Part shown: positions 42,258 through 50,290 of the stretch, one piece after another | How positions within the stretch are numbered: the stretch's first letter is position 1 | Layout: each line of letters begins with the position of its first letter | DNA from: Flavobacteriaceae bacterium UBA2540 | GTDB taxonomy: Bacteria > Bacteroidota > Bacteroidia > Flavobacteriales > Flavobacteriaceae | Reading direction: 5' to 3' | NCBI GenBank assembly: GCA_002340765.1 | Contig: DDMS01000021.1 | Span: 1 to 62,868 of the forward strand | DNA: 62,868 bases | Program-made: the position numbers and the translations under genes | The notes under the pieces: model-generated | What the model saw: only the letters and a program-made list of their open reading frames with translations | Told to the model about the DNA's origin: nothing | Database searches by the model: none

Positions 42258-43313
42258 ATGAAAAAAAGAGTATTATTTAGTTTCTTATTTCTAGTATCAT
42301 TTTCAATAATATTTTCTCAAGAAAAAGAAAAACATTACAATATTAGAACTATTTCTTTTTATAATGTAGAGAATCTGTATGATACAATAAACGATGAGAC
42401 TATTAATGACGAAGCCAGTCCTATGATGGAATTAAAGTCAAATAAATCAAAAGTTTACTGGGAAAAGATAGATAATATGGCTAGCGTAATAGCCCAAATT
42501 GGTGCTGAAAAAGCAAATACTGGACCTGCAATTATTGGCGTTTCTGAAGTTGAAAACTTGAGTGTTTTGGAAGATTTGGTAAAATCGGAACATTTATCAA
42601 AAATGGATTATGGCATTATTCATTATGATTCTCCTGATAAAAGAGGAATTGATGTAGCATTATTATATCAAAAAAGATATTTTAAGCCTATTTATCATGA
42701 AGCTATAAATCCAAATATATATAGAGATGGATATAAAGTGTATACCAGAGACCAATTATTAGTTTCAGGGTATTTAGACGATGAATTAATACATGTTATA
42801 GTAAATCATTGGCCCTCAAGAAGCGGTGGAGAAGCAAAAAGTAGACCTTCACGCGAAAAAGCAGCATACCAAAATACAAAAATTATAGAGCAAGTTCGCG
42901 AAAAAGACCCTAATGCAAAAATTTTAATTATGGGTGATTTTAATGATGACCCAACAAATTCGAGTTTTAAAAATATACTTAAATCCAAAGGGAAAAAGGA
43001 AGATGTTTCAAAAAATGATATTTTTAATCCTTATGAAGAATTGCATAAAAAGGGATTTAATACTTTGGGTTATCGTGATAATATAAATTTATTTGATATG
43101 GTTTTGATTTCTGAACCATTATTAGACAAGGGAGAAAAAGATTTTTCTACTTATAAAATGTTCAAAGCGATGATTTTAAACAAAAGTTTTTTAACAGCAA
43201 GAAAAGGGCAATATAAAGGGTATCCTTTTAGAAGTTTTGCTAATGGTGGTTTTACAGGAGGTTATTCAGACCATTATCCCGTATATATTTATTTGATAAA
43301 AGAAAAAAAATAA
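42258..43313 (+). CDS. Secreted endonuclease/exonuclease/phosphatase family protein
   Basis: A 351-residue exported hydrolase of the EEP (DNase I-like) fold. The start at 42258 gives a signal peptide (KKRVLFSFLFLVSFSIIFSQ). Catalytic blocks in order are FYNVENLYD near 34, GVSEVENLSVL near 96, RGIDVALLYQ near 131, VNHWPSRSGGE near 184, MGDFNDDPTN near 223, and GGYSDHYPV near 340. All metal and catalytic residues (Asn, Glu, His, Asp, Asn, Asp, His) appear present. It could cut DNA/RNA or dephosphorylate other phosphoesters outside the cytoplasm. Its divergent neighbours are a TonB receptor and a DUF5689 lipoprotein. Confidence 0.9.
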   Translation: MKKRVLFSFLFLVSFSIIFSQEKEKHYNIRTISFYNVENLYDTINDETINDEASPMMELKSNKSKVYWEKIDNMASVIAQIGAEKANTGPAIIGVSEVENLSVLEDLVKSEHLSKMDYGIIHYDSPDKRGIDVALLYQKRYFKPIYHEAINPNIYRDGYKVYTRDQLLVSGYLDDELIHVIVNHWPSRSGGEAKSRPSREKAAYQNTKIIEQVREKDPNAKILIMGDFNDDPTNSSFKNILKSKGKKEDVSKNDIFNPYEELHKKGFNTLGYRDNINLFDMVLISEPLLDKGEKDFSTYKMFKAMILNKSFLTARKGQYKGYPFRSFANGGFTGGYSDHYPVYIYLIKEKK

Positions 43314-43331
43314 ATTAATATTCGTAAAAAC

Positions 43332-43369
43332 AAAAACCCATAATTCATGGATGAATTATGGGTTTTTTT
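43332..43369. terminator. Bidirectional terminator between EEP gene and rng
   Basis: AAAAACCCATAATTCAT (43332-43348) and ATGAATTATGGGTTTTT (43351-43367) form a perfect 17-bp stem with a minimal loop, flanked by A and T runs. It can serve both converging genes. Confidence 0.85.
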
Positions 43370-43389
43370 GATAAAAAATTATTGCCTTT

Positions 43390-44949
43390 TTACACTAAAG
43401 ATTTTTCTTCTTCAGAAATAAATTCATAATGTAAGTATGTGTAAGCATCTCTGGGTATAATTGAAATCCACTTTTTGTATTTTAAATACCATTTAAAACG
43501 AATAGAATTTACTCCTTTAGTTAGATAAGCAGCAATAAAAGGATGAATGTGTAATTGAATCTTTTTATTGGTTGATTTATCGCTTTTTAAATTATAGAGA
43601 TACTTCTCTAAATCTGCTTCTATTTTATCTAATAAAATAATTGGAGCTTCTACTTGTTGTCCATTTCCATTAGGATCAGTTTCGGTAGTTTTTATACTCA
43701 ACTCAGGTCTTACTCTTTGTCTTGTAATCTGAACCAATCCAAATTTACTTGGGGGTAAAATTTTGTGTTTTGTTCTGTCAAAAGACATTGCTTCTTTTAA
43801 ATGCTGATACAATTTGTTTCTGTTATCTGCATTGTGCATATCAATAAAATCAACTACAATAATTCCTCCCATATCACGCAATTGCAATTGACGTGCTATT
43901 TCTGAAGCTGCAATTAAATTTACTTCTAAGGCTGTTTCTTCTTGAGAACCTGCTTTGTTTGATCTGTTTCCGCTATTTACATCAATAACATGAAGCGCTT
44001 CTGTGTGCTCTATAACAAGATAAGCACCTTTACTCATTGATACTGTTTTACCGAATGAAGTTTTGATTTGTCTTTCAATGCCAAATTTTTCAAAAATTGG
44101 CATTTGTGCGTTATGTAATGTCACGATTTTTTCTTTTTCAGGATAAATTTCTTGTAAATACTCTTTGATTTCATCGCAAAGAGTTTCGTCATTTGTTACA
44201 ATATTTGTAAAAGATTCGTTCATGATATCTCTCAGAATTGAGGATGCCCTATTTAGTTCGCTTAAAATCTTTGTTGGTGTGTTTGTGTTCGCAATTCGTT
44301 TACACATTGTTTTCCAACGTTCAAGAGAATTTTGCAAATCTTTGTCTAGCTCTGCTACTTTTTTTCCTTCAGCAACAGTTCTTAAGATTACACCAAAACC
44401 TTTGGGTTTAATGCTTTTTGCCAATCTTTTTAAACGTTCTTTTTCTTCTGGATTTTCTATTTTTTGAGAAACAGAAACTCGGTTTGAAAAAGGTACTAAA
44501 ACTAAAAATCTGCCTGCGATAGACAATTCAGAACTGAGTCTTGGGCCTTTTGTGGAAATTGGCTCTTTTACAATTTGTACTAATAAATTTTGTCCTGATT
44601 TTATAACATCACTGATACTGCCATCTTTATTGATGTCTTCTAAATATTGGAAATTTTTAAAAGTGAATTCCTTATACTTACCTGTGCTTAATTTCTTAAT
44701 GAACGAATTTAATGAGTTTACTTGCGGTCCTAAATCATGATAATGTAAAAACCCATCTTTTGGGTATCCAACATTCACAAAGGCAGCATTTAAACCTGTT
44801 AACACTTTTCCTATTTTGGCTAAAAAAATATCGCCTACAGAAAACCTGTTTCCAGTAGTTTCATTATTTAATTCAATAAGTTTTCCATCTCTTAATAAGG
44901 CAAAATCAATATCAGATGAATTCGAACGAATTATTAATTCTATTTTCAT
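43390..44949 (-). CDS. rng: Ribonuclease E/G family protein
   Basis: This endoribonuclease acts in rRNA maturation and mRNA decay. The 519-residue protein has an S1-type RNA-binding domain within residues 40-130 (VGDIFLAKIGKVLTGLNAAF; DGFLHYHDLG), the RNase H-like central part, and the catalytic core with IDVNSGNRSNKAG near 325 and GGIIVVDFIDMHNADNR near 360-376, including both metal-binding Asp residues. It lacks the long C-terminal scaffold of RNase E, so it is closer to RNase G in size. Its leader carries three consecutive hairpins, suggesting feedback control by its own cleavage, as known for E. coli RNase E. Confidence 0.93.
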   Translation of the reverse strand: MKIELIIRSNSSDIDFALLRDGKLIELNNETTGNRFSVGDIFLAKIGKVLTGLNAAFVNVGYPKDGFLHYHDLGPQVNSLNSFIKKLSTGKYKEFTFKNFQYLEDINKDGSISDVIKSGQNLLVQIVKEPISTKGPRLSSELSIAGRFLVLVPFSNRVSVSQKIENPEEKERLKRLAKSIKPKGFGVILRTVAEGKKVAELDKDLQNSLERWKTMCKRIANTNTPTKILSELNRASSILRDIMNESFTNIVTNDETLCDEIKEYLQEIYPEKEKIVTLHNAQMPIFEKFGIERQIKTSFGKTVSMSKGAYLVIEHTEALHVIDVNSGNRSNKAGSQEETALEVNLIAASEIARQLQLRDMGGIIVVDFIDMHNADNRNKLYQHLKEAMSFDRTKHKILPPSKFGLVQITRQRVRPELSIKTTETDPNGNGQQVEAPIILLDKIEADLEKYLYNLKSDKSTNKKIQLHIHPFIAAYLTKGVNSIRFKWYLKYKKWISIIPRDAYTYLHYEFISEEEKSLV

Positions 44950-44967
44950 TCTGAACTGGATTTAACT

Positions 44968-45039
44968 CTACATTTTTCAATGTAGATGGATTAATATTGT
45001 CAGGTATTTATAATACCATTTGGGGTTTTTCGTAACCCC
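44968..45039 (-). promoter_or_regulatory. Structured 5' leader of rng: three stem-loops
   Basis: Three separate perfect stems follow each other: CTACATT/AATGTAG (44968-44985, 7 bp, 4-base loop), GGTATT/AATACC (45003-45017, 6 bp) and GGGGTT/AACCCC (45022-45039, 6 bp). They lie between the upstream gene's terminator and the rng start codon at 44949, so they are probably transcribed as the rng leader. Confidence 0.55.
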
Positions 45040-45075
45040 GATGTCAATGAACTTTTTTGCTTTTCCCTATAATTT

Positions 45076-45111
45076 AAAAGAAAAAGTAAGCTTAAGCTTA
45101 CTTTTTCTTTT
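45076..45111 (-). terminator. 36-base perfect palindrome overlapping the end of the 30-residue gene
   Basis: AAAAGAAAAAGTAAGCTT (45076-45093) is the exact reverse complement of the next 18 bases (45094-45111). It is A-rich on one side and T-rich on the other, as in a bidirectional terminator. The last codons and stop (45098-45100) of the small basic protein lie inside the stem. Confidence 0.75.
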
Positions 45112-45190
45112 TATGTCTATTTGCTCTAGCTCTCTTTTTTCTTTTGTGTGTTGAGATTTTTGATCTCTTTCTTTTTTTTCCACTTGGCAT
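45098..45190 (-). CDS. 30-residue highly basic protein, probable ribosome-associated peptide
   Basis: From ATG 45190 this very short gene encodes a protein that is about 60% Lys/Arg (MPSGKKRKRSKISTHKRKKR, then ARANRHKKKK). Near-identical peptides occur next to RNase G in other Bacteroidota, as I recall. The composition is that of tiny ribosomal proteins such as bTHX or the AURKAIP1/COX24 (bS22-like) family; which one, if any, cannot be settled by reading. It lies between HU and rng on the same strand, and its stop codon is inside a strong palindromic terminator, so it is probably translated from its own short transcript. Confidence 0.75.
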   Translation of the reverse strand: MPSGKKRKRSKISTHKRKKRARANRHKKKK

Positions 45191-45242
45191 AATTGCTTGA
45201 TATTTTTTTTAAAACCTAAAAAACGATTTTGATTGTATTTTA

Positions 45243-45533
45243 TTACTTTATTAATACTTTGTTTTTTACTCCTTCAGAAAAGGTTTTAGCTGGTTTAAAA
45301 GATGGAATATTGTGAGCTGGAATTTTAATAGTAGTGTTTTTAGAGATATTTCTTCCCGTTTTCTCTGCTCTAGTTTTGATGATAAAGCTACCAAAACCTC
45401 TTAAATAAACGTTATTACCTTGTTCTAATGCACTCTTAACTTCAGCCATAAAAGACTCTACTACGTTTAAAACGTCTGTTTTTTCAATTCCTGATTTGTC
45501 TGAAATTTTTGATACGATATCTGCTTTCGTCAT
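45243..45533 (-). CDS. HU family DNA-binding protein
   Basis: It is a nucleoid-associated histone-like protein of 96 residues. The N-terminal helices (TKADIVSKISDKSGIEKTDV) and the beta-arm region GFGSFIIKTRAEKTGRNIS near 46-64 followed by the family-type PAHNIPSFKPAKTF near 72-85 are clear. It could be an HU or IHF subunit. A full consensus promoter lies about 40 bases upstream. The small basic protein gene follows 52 bases downstream on the same strand. Confidence 0.94.
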   Translation of the reverse strand: MTKADIVSKISDKSGIEKTDVLNVVESFMAEVKSALEQGNNVYLRGFGSFIIKTRAEKTGRNISKNTTIKIPAHNIPSFKPAKTFSEGVKNKVLIK

Positions 45534-45572
45534 GTCTATGTTTTTATTAATTTAATTTCAAAAATGCGTTTG

Positions 45573-45600
45573 CAAATATATGATAATTAATCTATTCCAA
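45573..45600 (-). promoter_or_regulatory. Promoter of the HU gene
   Basis: On the minus strand TTG (45600-45598) is followed after 17 bases by TATATTTG (45580-45573), a full Bacteroidota consensus, about 40 bases before the HU ATG. The divergent mutY gene starts at 45663. Confidence 0.7.
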
Positions 45601-45662
45601 AAAGTTTAACCCTTAAAATTATCCAAATTTTAAAATGTATTTTTACAAACCAATTTTTTTGA

Positions 45663-46706
45663 ATGACTTTTTCTAATAAACTTATTTTTTGGTACTTAAA
45701 AAATAACCGCGATTTGCCGTGGCGAAAAACAAAAAACCCTTATTTTATTTGGCTTTCTGAAATTATGTTGCAACAAACTCGTGTTGCGCAAGTAATGAGT
45801 TATTATTTTAAATTCACTGAAAATTATCCAACAGTTTCTCATCTAGCAAATGCATCAGAAAGCGAAGTTTTAAAAATGTGGCAAGGTTTGGGGTATTATT
45901 CACGTGCAAGAAATTTACATTTTACGGCAAAATTTATTGCAAATGAATTGAATGGAGAATTCCCAAAAAGATTTTATGAAATTATGAAATTAAAAGGAAT
46001 TGGCGATTATACAGCTTCTGCAATTGCCTCAATTTGTTTTGATGAGCCAACTGCAACTGTTGATGGAAATGTGTATCGTGTTTTAGCACGCTATTTCGGA
46101 ATTGAAACTGCCATTAATTCATCAGTAGGAATTAAAGAGTTTAAAAATTTAGCTCAAAATTTAATTGACGAAACTCAACCAGGGACTTTCAATCAGGCAA
46201 TTATGGATTTTGGAGCTTTGATTTGCAAACCTCAAAATCCGTTGTGTGATGAATGTTCTTTTTCTGAAAGTTGTGTGGCACTTCAAAAAAATCTGATAAA
46301 AAAATTGCCTGTAAAAGAGAAAAAAATCAAAGTAAAAAATCGTTATTTCAATTATCTAGTAATCAAAACTGAGGATGACAAAACTGTTTTGAATCAAAGA
46401 AATGATAAAGGAATTTGGCAAGGTTTATATCAATTCCCATTAATTGAAGCTGATGAAATTATCTGTAAAGAACAACTTATTACATCTAAAGAATTTTATG
46501 ATTTTTTCCCTGATGAAACCACGATTTCACTCTTTAATTCCAAAGAAATTTTGCATAAATTATCGCATCAACATTTATATACGCAGTTTTGGATTATTGA
46601 AATAAAATCTCTAAAATCTGCCAAAATTCCCTGGAAAATAATTCATTCTTATCCAGTTCCAGTTTTGATTGCCAATTTTTTGATCGATTTTCGTTTTGAG
46701 GAGTAA
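45663..46706 (+). CDS. mutY: A/G-specific adenine DNA glycosylase
   Basis: It removes adenine mispaired with 8-oxoguanine. The 347-residue protein has the catalytic Glu in LSEIMLQQTRVAQV near 32, the helix-hairpin-helix with LKGIGDYTASAIASIC near 110-125 and catalytic Asp in TATVDGNVYR near 134. The 4Fe-4S loop Cys-x6-Cys-x2-Cys-x5-Cys (CKPQNPLCDECSFSESC) is near 187-203, and a C-terminal NUDIX-like domain discriminates 8-oxoG. It begins the order mutY, ssb, gldE, gldD that I recall as conserved in Bacteroidota. Confidence 0.96.
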   Translation: MTFSNKLIFWYLKNNRDLPWRKTKNPYFIWLSEIMLQQTRVAQVMSYYFKFTENYPTVSHLANASESEVLKMWQGLGYYSRARNLHFTAKFIANELNGEFPKRFYEIMKLKGIGDYTASAIASICFDEPTATVDGNVYRVLARYFGIETAINSSVGIKEFKNLAQNLIDETQPGTFNQAIMDFGALICKPQNPLCDECSFSESCVALQKNLIKKLPVKEKKIKVKNRYFNYLVIKTEDDKTVLNQRNDKGIWQGLYQFPLIEADEIICKEQLITSKEFYDFFPDETTISLFNSKEILHKLSHQHLYTQFWIIEIKSLKSAKIPWKIIHSYPVPVLIANFLIDFRFEE

Positions 46707-46747
46707 TGAATTTTTTAGTACTTTTGATACACAATAAAAAACAAGCT

Positions 46748-47179
46748 ATGTCAGGAACTGTAAACAAAGTGATTCTGGTTGGAAATTTGGGAGATGAGGT
46801 AAAAATGCACTATTTCGAAGGTGGAGATTCAGTTGGACGTTTTCCAATTGCAACTAGCGAAACTTTCGTAAGTAAACAAAACGGTGAAAAAATCACAAAT
46901 ACTGATTGGCATAATATTGTTGTTAAAAATAAATTAGCCGAAATTTGTGAGAAATATTTAACCAAAGGTGACAAAATTTACTGCGAAGGGAAATTGAAAA
47001 ATCGTCAATGGGAACAGGATGGTATAAAACGATATTCTACAGAAGTTCATGTGACAGAATTAACCATGTTATCCAATAAAAAGAATGGTGAAAATGTTGC
47101 TAATTCATCACAAAATTACCAAAATCCATCAACAAATAGCTCGTCTGGTTCAATACAAAAAGATGATTTACCTTTTTAA
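46748..47179 (+). CDS. ssb: Single-stranded DNA-binding protein
   Basis: It coats single-stranded DNA in replication and repair. The start at 46748 (MSGTVNKVILVGNLGDEVKM) is the conserved one; the longer frame from 46706 adds an unrelated hydrophobic stretch. The 143-residue protein has the OB-fold (about 1-110, with TNTDWHNIVVKNKLAEICEK interrupted near 50), a Asn/Ser-rich linker, and the acidic partner-binding tip DDLPF at the end. It lies 41 bases after mutY and 19 bases before gldE. Confidence 0.95.
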   Translation: MSGTVNKVILVGNLGDEVKMHYFEGGDSVGRFPIATSETFVSKQNGEKITNTDWHNIVVKNKLAEICEKYLTKGDKIYCEGKLKNRQWEQDGIKRYSTEVHVTELTMLSNKKNGENVANSSQNYQNPSTNSSSGSIQKDDLPF

Positions 47180-47198
47180 TAAACGAAACATTTTAACT

Positions 47199-48521
47199 TT
47201 GGATTTAGATCCTGAACCTTTATTTTTAATTTTTTCATCATTCAATTTACTAATAGTAATTAACGTAATTGCGATGCTTTTTCTGCTTTTTGCATCCGCA
47301 TTAATTTCAGGAACAGAGGTCGCTTTTTTTTCACTTTCTCAGACTGATTTAAATGAATTATCAAACGAAACAAAAAGTGAAAATAAAGTTGTAAAATTAT
47401 TAGAAAGACCAAGAAAATTATTGGCTACAATTTTAATTGCTAATAATTTTGTCAATATTTTAATTGTGTTGCTTTTTGCAACTTTAGCTGAAAATCTATT
47501 TGGCGATTTTGATTTCAATAATTTTCATCTAAAAATTCCTATTCGTTTTTTGATTGAAGTAATTTTAGTAACTTTTTTAATATTACTTTTTGGTGAAGTT
47601 TTACCAAAAGTATATGCTTCAAGAAACGCACTTTCATTCTCAAAAAAAATGGCAAAATTCATCATTGTGATTAATACAATTTTGACTCCTTTTAGTACGC
47701 CTTTAATTTGGCTTACTGAATTTATCGAGAAAAACTTAGGAAACATGAATAATAATTTCAATGTTGAAACACTTTCTCAGGCATTAGAATTGACTTCAGA
47801 TGGCGCAACAACTAAAGAAGAACAAAAAATTTTAGAAGGAATCGTAAACTTTGGAAATACAGAAACTGTTCAAATCATGACGCCTCGAATTGATGTTTTT
47901 GCAATTTCTGACGAAGAACCATTTGAAGCAGTTTTGAATAGAATTTTGGAAAAAGGATTCTCTAGGAACCCAATTTACAAGGATAATATTGATAATATTA
48001 TTGGTGTTTTATATGCAAAAGATTTGTTGGCTCACCTTGATAAAACTTCTTTTAAATGGCAAACATTGATCAGGGAAGCTTTTTTCGTTCCAGAAAACAA
48101 AAAATTAGATGATTTATTAGATGATTTTAGAGGGCGCAAGAATCACTTGGCAATTGTTGTTGATGAATACGGAGGAACAAGTGGGTTGGTTACTTTAGAA
48201 GACGTTATTGAGGAGATTGTAGGCGATATTAATGATGAATTTGATGATGAAGATTTGAGTTATTCAAAAATTGACAACAACAATTATGTGTTTGAAGGCA
48301 AAACTTCTATCAAAGATTTTTGTAGAGTTTTGGATGATGAAGATGAACAAATATTTGAACGAGAAAAAGGTGAAAGCGAAACTTTAGCAGGATTTATTTT
48401 AGAAATTTCTGGAAAATTTCCAAAAAAAGGAGAGAAAATAATTTTCAAGAATTATACGTTTACTATTGAAGCGTTGGATAAAAAACGCATCAAACAAATT
48501 AAAGCGACCAGAAATGCGTAA
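47199..48521 (+). CDS. gldE: Gliding motility-associated protein GldE
   Basis: It is a membrane protein implicated in flavobacterial gliding and type IX secretion. The TTG at 47199 is chosen because it gives the family N-terminus MDLDPEP; the frame upstream of it lies inside ssb. The 440-residue protein has DUF21 with several membrane helices (about 12-190), a CBS pair with IMTPRIDVFAISDEEPFEAVL near 225-245 and VVDEYGGTSGLVTLEDVIEE near 320-339, and a C-terminal CorC/HlyC transporter-associated domain. Its end overlaps the gldD start by eight bases. The related hemolysin/CorC proteins suggest an ion-transport link. Confidence 0.92.
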   Translation: MDLDPEPLFLIFSSFNLLIVINVIAMLFLLFASALISGTEVAFFSLSQTDLNELSNETKSENKVVKLLERPRKLLATILIANNFVNILIVLLFATLAENLFGDFDFNNFHLKIPIRFLIEVILVTFLILLFGEVLPKVYASRNALSFSKKMAKFIIVINTILTPFSTPLIWLTEFIEKNLGNMNNNFNVETLSQALELTSDGATTKEEQKILEGIVNFGNTETVQIMTPRIDVFAISDEEPFEAVLNRILEKGFSRNPIYKDNIDNIIGVLYAKDLLAHLDKTSFKWQTLIREAFFVPENKKLDDLLDDFRGRKNHLAIVVDEYGGTSGLVTLEDVIEEIVGDINDEFDDEDLSYSKIDNNNYVFEGKTSIKDFCRVLDDEDEQIFEREKGESETLAGFILEISGKFPKKGEKIIFKNYTFTIEALDKKRIKQIKATRNA

Positions 48522-49074
48522 TTCTTTTGTCTTCTTTCTTTTTTCTTTTTTCTTTTGTCTTTTCTCTTGTAATCCCGAATTTTTACCTAAACCAAAAGCC
48601 TATTTGAGTCTTGAATATCCTGAAAAAAAGTATCAAAATTTGGCTCTTCAAAGACCTTATTTTTTTGAAGTTCCAAAAAACACCATTATTATTGATGAGT
48701 CAAATAATTGGTTGAAAATCCAATATCCAAATTTAAAAGCGTCTGTTGACATTACCTATAAATCTGTTAATAAAAACCTCAATGAATTGCTTTCTGATGC
48801 GGAAAAATTGGTTTTCAAACATGCGGTAAAAGCAGAACAAATCATCCCTAAAGATTTTCTAAACTATGAAAAAAGAGTTTTTGGAAGCATGTATGAAATC
48901 ACTGGAAATGCGGCTTCTAACCTTCAATTTCATTTGACAGATAGCACCCATCATTTTATAAAAGGGTCTTTATATTTCTATGCTAAACCCAATTATGATT
49001 CCATTTTACCCGCAGTTGATTATATCAAAAAAGATATTTTAAAACTGATGGGAACTTTAGAATGGAAGAAATAA
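48514..49074 (+). CDS. gldD: Gliding motility lipoprotein GldD
   Basis: This lipoprotein is required for gliding in Flavobacterium johnsoniae and for the type IX secretion machinery to work. The start at 48514 (MRNSFVFFLFSFFFCLFSC) overlaps gldE by eight bases and gives a lipobox Cys near 19; the longer frame from 48466 is gldE sequence. The 186-residue protein has the family blocks KPKAYLSLEYPEKKYQ near 26-41 and FHLTDSTHHFIKGSLYFYAKPNYDS interrupted near 145-168. Genes gldE and gldD are presumably translationally coupled. Confidence 0.93.
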   Translation: MRNSFVFFLFSFFFCLFSCNPEFLPKPKAYLSLEYPEKKYQNLALQRPYFFEVPKNTIIIDESNNWLKIQYPNLKASVDITYKSVNKNLNELLSDAEKLVFKHAVKAEQIIPKDFLNYEKRVFGSMYEITGNAASNLQFHLTDSTHHFIKGSLYFYAKPNYDSILPAVDYIKKDILKLMGTLEWKK

Positions 49075-49075
49075 A

Positions 49076-50152
49076 TTATTGATAATTTTCAATTCCACCA
49101 GCCAAACTAAAGACTTTCAAATCAGGAAAATTTCTTTTTAAAATAGAAGTGGCTTTGTAACTGTTCAAACCTTTTTGACAAACAATTACATATGTTTTTT
49201 TAAAATCAACAGTCATTTTATGTGCCTCAAATTCTTGAATAGGAATAGTTTGATGCACTTGAAAAGGCAATTTTAAATTTGGTAAAACTGCAATAATTTC
49301 GAGATTTTTATCGGATAATTTTTCTTTTAACGCTGCAGATGAAATCAACCAATTTGCATTTTGAACTTTACAATTCTCATCAAAATAGTTTTCTGAATCA
49401 AAGATTTTTTGAATTTTTTCTTTGGTAAAATTCGAAGTTAATTTTATTTTTAACTGTGAATTGTTCAGCGAATTATAAATCAATAATTCATTTTGAAGTG
49501 GTTTTCCAATTTCAGTGATAATTTTCAGCACTTCATTTATTTGAAATGTTGCAATGATTCCAACAATTGCATTCAAAGTTCCTGCAACTTCACAATTGGG
49601 AATATCAGTGGTCATAATTGGAAAAGCATCTCTTAAATTTGTCGAAAAATTTTCTTGTTGAGGAATATTAAAACTCGCAACATAACCAACAAATTTATAC
49701 AAAGAACCATACACCAAAGGTTTATTTTTCAATACACAAAAATCATTTAAAAGGAATTTTGTTGGCAAAGAATCTGTGCCATCAACCACAACATCAACTT
49801 TTGAAATCAAGTCAAAAACAGTATTTTTTGTAACAGCTTTGTTGTAAAAAATCACTTCTGTAAAAGGCGCTCTTTCTTTGATAAAAGACGCTAAAACAGC
49901 TGCTTTTGGTTTGCCAATATCTGATAAACTATAAAAAACCTGTCTGTGTAAATTGCTGATATCAACAGTATCAAAATCAACCAAATGAATTTTTCCAATA
50001 CCACTTGAAGCCAAATAAACTGCAATGGCACTTCCCAAACCTCCACAACCAACTACTAAAACGGAAGCGTTTTGTAATTTTTTTTGTCCAACTTCACCAA
50101 TTTCTGATAAAGTAATTTGACGTTTGAAAAGTTGGTTTTTGGTTGGTTTCAT
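49076..50152 (-). CDS. MoeB/ThiF-type adenylyltransferase fused to a rhodanese domain
   Basis: It probably activates the C-terminus of a MoaD-like sulfur carrier and supplies sulfur for molybdopterin. The start at 50152 (MKPTKNQLFKRQITLSEIG) fits the family; 50188 is an alternative. Of the 358 residues, 1-245 form the E1-like domain with GCGGLGSAIAVYLASSG near 35-51 and DFDTVDISNLHRQ near 58-70. Residues 270-358 form a rhodanese with active-site Cys in VCQKGLNSYKA near 328. The CxxC zinc pairs of classic MoeB are absent (NLRD stands at the first). It is the last gene of the molybdenum-cofactor cluster. Confidence 0.85.
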   Translation of the reverse strand: MKPTKNQLFKRQITLSEIGEVGQKKLQNASVLVVGCGGLGSAIAVYLASSGIGKIHLVDFDTVDISNLHRQVFYSLSDIGKPKAAVLASFIKERAPFTEVIFYNKAVTKNTVFDLISKVDVVVDGTDSLPTKFLLNDFCVLKNKPLVYGSLYKFVGYVASFNIPQQENFSTNLRDAFPIMTTDIPNCEVAGTLNAIVGIIATFQINEVLKIITEIGKPLQNELLIYNSLNNSQLKIKLTSNFTKEKIQKIFDSENYFDENCKVQNANWLISSAALKEKLSDKNLEIIAVLPNLKLPFQVHQTIPIQEFEAHKMTVDFKKTYVIVCQKGLNSYKATSILKRNFPDLKVFSLAGGIENYQ

Positions 50153-50290
50153 TTTTATTTTTTTGATTTCTCGATACAATTTTTTCATTCTTCAAAAATC
50201 ACTCGAAATGACAATCGTTAGTATGTTATGATAAAAATATTGTCCGTTCGAGTAATTCAGATTTTTCATCAGAATTGTATCGAGAACTTT

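Noticed and set aside
44165..44467. 100-codon plus-strand frame inside rng
   Set aside because: It is antisense to conserved RNase E/G coding sequence and has no start signals.
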